From contig OX422211.1 of the NCBI GenBank assembly GCA_949130495.1, positions 537,976,872-538,040,871 of the forward strand: a stretch of DNA of 64,000 bases, in the 5' to 3' direction. Each line of letters opens with the position of its first letter. Position 1 is the stretch's first letter. The DNA is from Sambucus nigra. Taxonomy: Eukaryota > Streptophyta > Magnoliopsida > Dipsacales > Adoxaceae. Shown piece by piece: positions 54,501-64,000 of this stretch. The notes under the pieces were generated by a model. That model saw nothing but the letters and a program-made list of their open reading frames with translations. It made no database searches and had not been told where the DNA came from. A program made the translations under genes and the position numbers.

Positions 54501-56360
54501 TTATCCACCTAATAACGGAATTCAGTCCTCAAAATTCGATACGTACCTAAATACTTTTCTCTCTTGTCATCATCCCTCTTCCACGTCGACTTATCCTCGT
54601 TGTGGTGCCCCCACTACATGCTAACTAAATGAACTACCTTTAAACGAAGCCTATGCTCCCTATAGTCTAAAATGGAGACATGCCCACGTCATACTAGAGC
54701 TCTATCTTGTCAAGATATATATATGCTAGTAAGCTACTTCATATTTATGGAACCTCTGTAACGTCGAGAGATAGAAATGTCGTGGATCCTCTACAAGTGA
54801 TCTGGTAATGTTAACCGATATGCCACCAGTCCAATCCTCTTAATAATAAGGAATAATCCTACATATAGGGGAGTCAACTTCCCTTTATTCACAAATCGCA
54901 TCACTCCCTTCATGGGAGACACCCTGAGTAGCACCCGATCTTCAACCTCAAAATTTAACTGCCTCCTCTTCGCATCAACATAATTTTTCTATCGATCTGG
55001 GATATTCAAATCATATTCCTAATCATCTCCACCTTTTTTGATGTGTCCTGAATGAACTCCAGTCCGAGAAGCTTATTATCCCCTACTTTTAACTAATAAG
55101 AGGGCGAATGATAAGGCTTTATGTATAATGCCTCGAATGGCACTATACCAATAGTGGATTGGTAACTGCTATCATAAACAGGCACCACTAATGGTAAGTA
55201 CTTGTCCTAAATACCCTTAGAGTCTAAAATGCACATACGTAACATGTCCTTGAACATAAGATTCACCCTTTCCGTCTAACCATCCATTTGTGGGTGATAC
55301 GAGATTCTCAACCTCAACTCCGCCCTTAATACCTCCTGGAAACTCCTCAAAAAATGAGACATAAACGTCTTATCCCTATTCGATATGATATTAAGTAGTA
55401 CACCATGCAACTTCATAATCTCTACAAGGACGAGCTTGGCGTACTACTCTGAAGTATAGTTTATCCGAACTGGTAAGAAGTGAGCTATCTCTGTTAAACA
55501 ATCATACGATCACCCAAATGGCATCATGTTCCCACTATAACTTAGGTAACCCTGTAATAGAATCCATAGAAGTGCTCTCCCATTTCCATATCGGGATCTC
55601 GAGAGGCAGTAGGACACCGATTGGTCGCTGATGGTAAACCTTCACAATTTAGCACGTGTCACACTTGGACATAAAAATGACAATGTTCTTCTTCAACTCT
55701 GCACACTAATATTGGCACCTCATACCCTATTACATCTTATCCACATCTAGATTTATCAAAAAATGTGACCCATGTGCCTCCATCATAACTTCCCATCGTA
55801 ATTCCTCACCCTCTGGAACTACTAACCTAATGTGGAACCGTAATCCTTTATCGAAACTAATCGAATAATGCTCTGCTCCCTTTTTCTAATATTACCTCAC
55901 CTTCTCCTAACAAAAAGGATCTCCTGCCTATGCCTTCACAACCTGAATGATGATTTCTACTGTGATGGTAAGAACTGCCATAAAGGCATGTGGAAGCTCA
56001 TCGTCCGTGTGAAGTGAACCCCACTTCTCCTTCCACATCACTGCTAGCACCATTGTCGATTTAAGGCTTAAGGGTACATTCGCCATAACTAGATGATACT
56101 GAATATCAAACTAGTATTCCTTTACAAACTCAAGCCATCGATGGTGTCTCTTGTTAGACTCCCTCTGTGTGAATAGGTACGATAAACTTTTGGGGTCCGT
56201 AAACAGCTGAAATTTCTCCCCCAAAAGATAATGTCTGTAAATGCATAATGCAAACACTATGATTATAAACTCTAAATTTTCATGAGGCTTAATGTTTGGG
56301 AAGCATAAGCTATCGGCTACTGCTCCTGCATCAATACACCTCCAAGTCCCCGATGGATGC
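54501..56360 (-). pseudogene. Degenerate Ty3/gypsy chromovirus pol (RNase H, integrase, chromodomain-like end)
   Basis: Read leftward from 56360: an RNase H end with KPHENLEFIIIVFALCIYRH, then EKFQLFTDPKSLSYLFTQRE and HHRWLEFVKEY; an integrase with YHPQMDG, an in-frame stop and TERVN (about 55275-55305), then KDMLRMCILDSKGI and PVYDSSYQSTIG; and near the end (54545-54620) a chromodomain-like HHNEDKSTWKRDDDKREKYL. Nearly every segment has stops. The order and the last motif indicate a chromovirus of the Tekay/Reina type. The LTR of element F interrupts the coding at 56360. Confidence 0.75.
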
Positions 56361-59300
56361 TGTAACACCTTATAATTTTTACTGATTTTTATATGGAGAT
56401 TAATTATATTAAAATTGGGAAATTAATCCGGATTAAAATAAACATTAATTAGCGTGATAAGGGTTGATATTTATTTGTATGAATTATATTGAGTAGCACT
56501 TAGTGAACGAGTAATAATTTGTAAGAATGCATTATGATTGTCGTGAGTGAGAAATACGACAATTACGGTAATTTAGTCGGGACCCGTATGTCAATCGTGT
56601 CGGGACTTAAATTTATGAGATAAAATTTAATTTAATTATGGGTCAACCAAATGGTCACTTTGAGTGCCCCAAGGTGTTTGGAAGGGTCAAAATAGTTAGA
56701 AAAGTGTACTCGGGGGTTTGGATTGGGTCCTCGAGCATTTTTAGGCCAAACTGACCCCCCGATGGGGGTATTTTGGTCTTTTGAATATTTTGGGAAAAAA
56801 ACCCTACAAATTTTAGAGGTTTATATTATCAGTTATGTTAAGGGGGTTGGGGTTAGAAGTTACCAATATACATAGAGGCCATTAGATAAGGAAGGGAAGA
56901 TTTCCAAGGCTTCCCACACCCTTTTTGCATCACCACCACCACCACCGGAAGATAGATCCGGAGGAGAGGAATGCAATCCCAACACCTTTTTGCAGAGAAT
57001 CCGACCTACAATTCCAGGCAAGTGTTTATCTTGCTTGTTTTTAAAAGGTTATAATACCCATGTAGAGTAGAGTTTGATATTTGATGATTTTAAATGAAGT
57101 TCTTAGAAAATTGATGAATTAAACACATGATCTTGGGTAGGATTGCATGTAGATTGATCCATGTATGTAGTGGATACGAAACTAAATGATATGTGATGAT
57201 TTATATGGGGAAAATCTGGGTTTTATGTTGAGTATAAATGAAGAATGAAAAAACCTAGGGTTTTAATGAATAAAAGGTTTGATTCGTTATTAAATAGAAT
57301 TATGTGATGTTTTGATGTTATATTCATGTTAGAAATCATCCTATTACATGTATATGATGTGGGAGAATTTTAGTTATAAGATTAGTGAAGAAACATGATG
57401 GTTGTGTTGAATAAAAATGGTGAAAAATACAAGAACTGAATGAAGAAGATGAACCGCTCCTTTACGAATCGATTCTTCCCAAGGGCGAATCGATTCGGTC
57501 CTTAAGCAAATCGATTCGGTTTGTCTAGAATTGTGAGATATTCCCTATTTGATCCCTAATCTTGTGTATACCTAATGGGAACAATTATGAGACATTATTA
57601 AAACATAATGGGATATATTATGACTGAAGGCCTTTGTAGGATAGAAACTTAGTCATTAATGAGAGAATTAAGGCTAAGGTTAATTGGGCATAATTTTTAA
57701 TGCGAGTGAATTTGGGAGAATGAGAACGAATCATGGTGAGATGAGTGAACCTATGACTTATACCGGTAGGGTGTTAGTGTATTAACTACTAAAATAACTT
57801 AAGGGGTAACTAGGGCCCTTATGGTAGAGAATAATACTCGAGAAATACGATGGAGAGTTATAAATCGTAAATTGAGAAGCATGGTAAGGTTTCAAGAGAT
57901 ATACATCTATACTGCGTACATAGGATAATTATAGGTCGAGTGTATACTTATAAGGATTATATTATAGGTTAAGTCGATACCTATGTGAATTATAGTTATA
58001 GTTTGTGTGTATACCTATACGAATTATATTTATAGGTTATGTGTATACCTATACGGATTATAATTATAGGTTGTGTGTATGCCTATATGCGACATATGGA
58101 TAGGTTGTGTGTATGCCTATTATGTGCTTTCTTATATATGCGAACATACCTACGCTGCCTACTATCACGGGAGGCTCCGTATCGTGGACAGTATTATCCT
58201 GATGAGCCCATTGGGGGGATTTTAGACTTGTGCCTCAGAATATAGAACTTAGGGTTGAGAACTACTTTTGTGTATGACAGTGTGACCGGTCATTTGGGTG
58301 CATTAGGTGTGTAGGTAGCCCAAAGTCTTGGACCTGTATTCGCCTCTAATATATATTGATTTTATTTATGGTTCAAGGGTGATATTCGGACCGATAGTCC
58401 TTGATTTAGTACGTGATGTACCAAGACTCGATAGCAGAGTATGCATACTCGGACCACGATTCTTAGCCCGAGAATGCTGGAGATGCATATATAAATAGTT
58501 TGATACATATATACATGCATGTGTATTTATCCTTCTAAAAGTGATGTAATTATGAGATAATCTACTTAGTGGGTGATAGTAGTAAAGTTAAATAGTGTAT
58601 ATCTAAAGATGATTTAAGTATAAAAATTTAATTTTAGCTTACTGATAACATACGTGAAATGTTAATTATGGTTTATTAATAACTTATGAGGTAATGTTAA
58701 TTATTAGTGCTACGATAACGTGCTGTATAGACAGTATGGGAGAGAGTTCAAGAGATATTTAACTAAAGACTTAATGAGTAAAGATTGGGATACTATAACG
58801 CACTGTATGGGCAGTACAGATGAGCCAAACCTGTTAGTGGTTAGATAGTTGGGGATGAGACCTAGTGGGGCTTGGTAGCGTAGCTAGGTAGATGACATTA
58901 GGAGTTCACATTAGTTGAAAGGTGAGGAACTCAAGGGAGTGTCCGTTAAACTAACGCGTGTAATCCATAACTGCTTTTAAACTGAGTTCAATGCTTGCTA
59001 AATGTTTTCAAAATACTTTGGGCTCTGATCCGTTTGCAAAATATTTTCAAAACCTTTTAGGTGTCTAGCCACAGGTACACCAATCTTGATGATCTATTAC
59101 GGGAATGCGTAGCTGCAACACTTATGGATGCTTGCAGGATTTGGCTTAGACACTGGAGTCACTTCATTCCTAGAGTAGGATGCGGTTCAGTTATTCCATT
59201 TGGGCATGTCGCCCTTTCCGTTAGTTCATTTTTATTCAGTTATCAAACTTTGTATTTGTGGACTTAGTTTATTTTAGAAGATATTTAGCTGGACTTTTGT

Positions 59301-59585
59301 GTTGGAAACCAATGATTTATTCGGTATTATTTTTGTTCAGTTATTTATATCGTGATTGATTCAGATTTTTATTACTGTGTGAATGTCTTGGTTATGGCAT
59401 TTGTTTCCGCATGATGTTATTGTTTGATAAAAAGATAAAATTTGGCATTGGCTTTTTGAATACTAGGTGGTTAGTACACTTTTAAAATGTTTTCAACGGT
59501 GATTCTAAGAATTTACCAGATGAGATTCCTGTTTTATTTTTATAAAGGATTGATCACCCGGTATTTAAATATGCGGGGTGTTACA
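56361..59585 (+). repeat. LTR of chromovirus F (3225 bp)
   Basis: Perfect short inverted ends: tgtaacacc at 56361 and ggtgttaca at 59577-59585. A primer-binding site follows 2 nt later. The LTR contains the palindrome triplet gaatcgattc (57466-57517), a minisatellite (57928-58120) and a probable transcribed leader (caccaccaccaccaccgg near 56930). It is inserted into E's RNase H coding; the five bases before it are gatgc. No 3' LTR was found in the window. Confidence 0.82.
57928..58120. repeat. Minisatellite of about 40-bp units inside the F LTR
   Basis: Five to six units of the type tataggttgtgtgtatacct followed by atacgaattataat occur with gradual sequence drift. Adjacent units share gtgtatacctata and aattatA-rich ends. 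The unit contains the short inverted pair tatagg/cctata, so each can form a small hairpin. It lies about 1.6 kb from the LTR start. Confidence 0.8.
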
Positions 59586-59587
59586 AA

Positions 59588-59600
59588 TGGTATCAGAGCA
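59588..59600 (+). other. Primer-binding site of element F (initiator tRNA-Met)
   Basis: tggtatcagagca, matching the plant initiator tRNA-Met primer-binding site, 2 nt after the LTR end. This fixes the orientation of F and the LTR boundary. Confidence 0.9.
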
Positions 59601-59619
59601 TCAGGTTCTAGTGTCCTTA

Positions 59620-61310
59620 GGATGTGTGCAGCTTTTATTCGTTTCATCGTACCATTATTTGATATAGGACCCTGTTATAGGATTGTTATATTCCTCTACA
59701 TATGCGACTTGCATTCTACTGCTACTAAGTATAGTCGATGTGATTCATATACAAGTTTGGTTGGGTTTTGTACACCGAATAATATAGGACGACCCGTGAG
59801 GGCTGTTAGAAGGACTGTAGGAGGAGGGGCCCAACAGAAGCCATAAAGTGTTCTATAAACGGTGATCGCGATTGAAGTCACCATGATTATTGTTCGGGCA
59901 GATGATGATAGAATAATCACTCGAGATTAATAACATCCCCAAGCACTATTGTAAATAACAGTACGACAAATTCAGACTCACCTAGAGTATTCGATAAGGG
60001 AGGGAGTCAGAGGAATTCTTTCGAAGAGACGCCTATAAGGATATAGAGAAGAGAAGAAGTGTGATGTTCCAATGGAAGGAGATAACCCAAAGGCAATTGT
60101 GTAAGGTAGAGTGCAGTGACACCCAGGATTAAGTTTCAGGTGAAATTATTATTTGCTCATAGGAGCAACGTTGTAATGATGGGAGTCAGTCCCCAAAACT
60201 ATGGATAGATACATTAATAATGAGAAATTTGGGTGTGGTTTGATCATGTGATATTCCATCTGTTGATCAGATGGAGATGCAAATGGAGTTTCAGAACTTA
60301 TCATAAGTGGGCCAGTTAAAGACCGATAATGAGAGAGAAGTTGACTTGTTTAGCAAACTTCGTGCCCGACAAAGGGGATATGGAAAATGGAAAAGGGTCC
60401 GTAAGTTGATAATGGATTCGTGGGTAGAATAAACAATCGTGGGTGGGAAATCTAACTATGATGACTAATGTCGATATCTTTAAGGTCGTACGTTTACAAG
60501 TTTATAGCAACACTTCCATGAGAAGGGAGCCAAGAGGGTTGAAGAATCTAGTCAAAGAACAAGACTGGAGTACAACGGTAATCAGTAGGGGACCCATTTA
60601 AACGATTCAGATCAATCAAATTCCTAACAAATGATAATGAATATGGTTAGGGCCATCGAGGCCATCATCAAGTTCCATAAGGCTAGCAGAGCCAAAGGGA
60701 CAATGGGAATAGTAATTAGGGTAAAGACTACTAGGTGCGAGAGAAGAACACCCCGACATGGCCAATGGGGACAAAAACAGGGGATGGCAGAAAAGGGTGT
60801 CCTATATGTGATAATAAGGCCATCTGTATTGAACTTGTCCAAAATGAGAAAGTGAGACCAGTCAAACTAGGAAGGTAGATAGGAATGGTGCCAGCGGGGC
60901 ATAACAACAGTCGCATAAATGAGACTTTCGGTAGGGGAATAAGACTAAGAGATTTAAGTCCGAAGGTTACCAACCCGAGAGTGGTGAGATCAGGCAAGAC
61001 CAACAGGGTCCTCACAGCAGCAGCAACATTCTGTTCCTCAGGACTAAGGGAATGGTGGGGAAGGCCAATAAGGCCAGGACTAGAATCAACAGAGTTTTTA
61101 TGGAAATTATTACAGTTGTGGAGAGATGGACCACATGAAGAAATATTGCCCAAAGTGAGGCAGGGCAAATACATGACGAGATCCTGGATATACAACCATT
61201 GCAACAGATCAGGGGTCAATTTCGGCGCGAGAGTTATGCTCAGGAACCCATTGACTAGTCTAGATAAATGGAAAATGGAAATAAAAGTTGTCTTATCCTT
61301 ATGCGTATAG
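59620..61310 (+). pseudogene. Degenerate chromovirus gag of element F
   Basis: Frames are broken throughout. A gag-like segment near 60270-60370 reads QMEFQNLS, a stop, then EREVDLFSKLRARQRGYGKW, comparable to the core of Tekay-type gags. Near 61108-61149 a zinc knuckle is recognisable as YYSCGEMDHMKKYC: spacing X2, X4, X4 is kept but the first Cys is Tyr. Sequence after about 61310 is no longer recognisable as element coding and no protease or RT follows. Confidence 0.6.
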
Positions 61311-61662
61311 GATAGGTTGGGTGAAATGGGCGCGTCACAATATATGATTATTTAACACTTAAATTCATGAGCAAGTCGGATTTAGTGGGTACGTTGGCAA
61401 TGTCCACCTTATCAGGTATATATTTATAGTTGGGTTGCGGGGATTTTTGGTGTTCCTGTGGGGGAACGGGTGTGCACACTAGGAGGATGCTTGTATTGTG
61501 TAAATTAGTTTGACTACTTTTAAGAGTTACGAAAGTAAAATTTATTATGATCATTTGTAGTGACCGGATACTAGTGATCGTGTGATAAGACTATCGTGCT
61601 CATTATTCGAAGGTGATATATATTATTTTTACAAGGCATCAGAAGAAAGAAGGTCGAGACTG
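61311..61662. other. Unassigned sequence between element F and the microsatellite
   Basis: No reading frame, terminal repeat or known motif is recognisable. It contains a gatgc at about 61488, matching the five bases before F's LTR, but no LTR-like end precedes it, so I do not call it a target duplication. Confidence 0.4.
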
Positions 61663-62339
<677 letters not shown>

Positions 62340-62900
62340 TAGGTTTTTGTATTTTTGGGTTTTCTCTCCAATTTTCGATTTGTTTCGATTTTTTGTTTTC
62401 GGTTTTAGTTTGTTGTATACTGATTTTTTTATTTTTTATTTTGGTTTTTAGTTGGAGATGGACTTGGCATAAACATGACAGGAAAAAGGGGATTAGTAAG
62501 AAATAAATGTTTTTGAGCCACTCTGAAGAGTGTAGTAGCAGCAGATAGCGGACCTCTCCTCCGTTTTTGTATTTCTGGGTTTTCTAATTAATTTTTGATT
62601 TGTCTTAATTTTTGGTTTTCGATTTTAGTTTGTTGTGTTCTGATTTTGTTTTTCTGGTTTTTAGTTGGAGATGGCCTTGGCATAACCATGACAGGAAAAC
62701 ATGACAGGTTTTTGGTTTTCGATTTTAGTTTGTTGTGTGTTGATTTTTTTTTTGGTTTTTAGTTGAAGATGGCCTTTGCATAACCATGATAGGTTTTTAG
62801 TTGGAGGGCTCGAAAGAGAGGAAGGGGGGATTAGTAAGAAATAAATATCTTCAATTAAGATTTCAGTTTTTGAACCATTCTGAAGAGGGTAATAGCAAAC
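62340..62900. repeat. Imperfect tandem repeats with intron-like composition
   Basis: Three imperfect units begin near 62340, 62550 and 62706. Each contains a T-rich stretch, a gttttagtttgttgt(g/a) block, ggtttttagttg(g/a)agatgg, then ccttggcata-acatgacagg. A further element, ggattagtaagaaataaat followed by ttctgaagagtgtagtagc-like sequence, ends the first and third units. The tttttag-agttggagatgg boundary looks like a splice acceptor followed by a short repeated exon-like sequence, but no coding frame supports that. Confidence 0.6.
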
Positions 62901-64000
62901 GGTGGGAGAAGATTTCAGTTGTTACGCGCGGATCTCTCAGGTATACTCTTCATCTCTTTGATTTGCGGTGAAAATATGGGTTTTAATCTCTCATTGTAAC
63001 TCTGTCTCATATTTATATTTCAACATTTTTGTTTTCACATTATTTTAAGTTTTAAGAATCTCTTATTTAACTACTGTGATTTATTTTTTAGTATCATTTT
63101 GTTTTCCAGGTTCTGATTTGGTTTCTCTAATTTCTTATGGGTTCATATTTTTACAATCTACATGTCTCAGGCATCGACTCTTTGTCAATCCCTATCACTT
63201 ATTTGAACTTTTAGGCTTTTTGTTTCTTATTTTTTCAAATCAAGACTGTTAAGGGACGTGACTTTTAATTTTGATGTTTCAGGTACTTATTTTTATTATC
63301 ACATTTTGATGAAGTGGGTGTTCTTCTGTCTGTAGAAAAATTGATGAAGTGGGTAGAGAGATTTTCATTTGTAATTTTTTTTTGTTTGCTTGAATTTGCA
63401 GGTTTGTGGATTTGGATTTGAAAGAAAATAAATTTTTTATGCGTTTTTAACTATAAGCCGAATGTGGTTCTATCTGTAATAAAGCCATGGTTTTTGTTTT
63501 AGTTTTGATTTTCAAACTGAAATGTTTAAGGATGTGTTTTACAACCCAAAATAATCCGGGGAAGGTACTAGATATAACATGGTAATTAATAGTGAAAATT
63601 TGAAAAATTTTCCCATCAACTTGCTTTGAAAAATTTCGTCCGCACGGGAAACAATTCCTCTGATGTTGGTTGTGTGCTTAATGAAATTGGAAGCTGAGTA
63701 CTATGAGGCTCTTTGTGAGTATTCTCTGTTTATCTTTGATGGCTTAAAGAGGTTACAGCTTAACTTTAATATAGGTTGGATATTCTTGGTTGTAGATACT
63801 ATTAGTACGCACAAGACTATCGACACAAGAATATCACTCTAATTATTTTTAGACCAATCAATCCTACACCAGTTTGAAAAAAATTCCATCCTTGAATGGA
63901 ATGCCTATTTACATTTAGTACACACATTTATGTTGTGAATGGAATCCTACACCATTTTCTGTGTTATTTTCTTATTCTTTTGGATTTATGATACGGTGAT
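62901..64000. other. AT-rich region with splice-like signals, no gene identified
   Basis: A T-rich stretch with candidate donor (ctctcaggtatactc, near 62937) and acceptor-like sites (tttgttttccaggttctg near 63100; gaatttgcaggtttgtgg near 63396). No frame of useful length or recognisable protein is present. It may be the 5' untranslated part of a host gene extending beyond the window. Confidence 0.3.

Noticed and set aside
61488..61492. gatgc as the right target duplication of element F
   Set aside because: It equals the five bases before F's LTR, but the preceding sequence has no LTR end (ggtgttaca), so the match is most likely chance.

Overview
This window is from a plant nuclear genome, probably a eudicot. 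I recognise no complete host gene. Almost every recognisable base belongs to transposable elements: one CACTA DNA transposon, several LTR-retrotransposon lineages (Athila, Tat, chromovirus and SIRE/Maximus-like copia) and one short hAT-type MITE. The lineage calls rest on gag, protease, reverse transcriptase, integrase and transposase motifs, on primer-binding sites matching plant tRNA-Asp or initiator tRNA-Met, and on target-site duplications.

Layout. 1-1750: tandem repeats, the possible 3' end of a copia-type LTR, and an AT-rich array of near-palindromes. 1754-8405: a decayed CACTA (En/Spm) transposon on the minus strand, with TNPA-like and TNP2-like coding remains and a clear right terminus. 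8409-13100: remains of a gag-only copia derivative (element H) arranged internal-LTR-internal. 13140-13822: unassigned. 13823-29646: Athila-type element B (minus strand) beside Tat-type element A (plus strand), with a segment of B and A present twice at almost no divergence. 29647-48521: element C (minus strand), a large LTR element with a gag-like ORF only, lying inside A. C carries a solo LTR (G) in its ORF. Its right LTR carries complete gag-only element D, whose left LTR carries the hAT MITE. 48522-53577: pol remains and 3' LTR of A. 53578-56360: LTR and pol remains of a minus-strand chromovirus (E). 56361-about 61300: a 3.2 kb LTR and gag remains of another chromovirus (F). About 61320-64000: no transposon recognised; a (CA)n(TA)n microsatellite and a tandemly repeated, intron-like AT-rich stretch, possibly the edge of a host gene.

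How the parts relate. The nesting order is readable from target-site duplications and empty sites: (E LTR) > A > C > D > hAT MITE, with G a separate insertion into C. The two outermost steps lack clean TSDs. Elements B, C, D and H have gag or gag-protease coding but no reverse transcriptase or integrase here, so they could move only with enzymes from autonomous relatives.

The most unusual signal is non-coding. LTRs of unrelated lineages (copia-derived D, Athila B, chromovirus F and an inverted chromovirus-like remnant) each carry a short array of 10-18 bp palindromes spaced about 21 bp apart, which is close to two turns of B-DNA. D carries a second, five-copy array of the same kind in its 3' non-coding region. 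I know of no established explanation for this.
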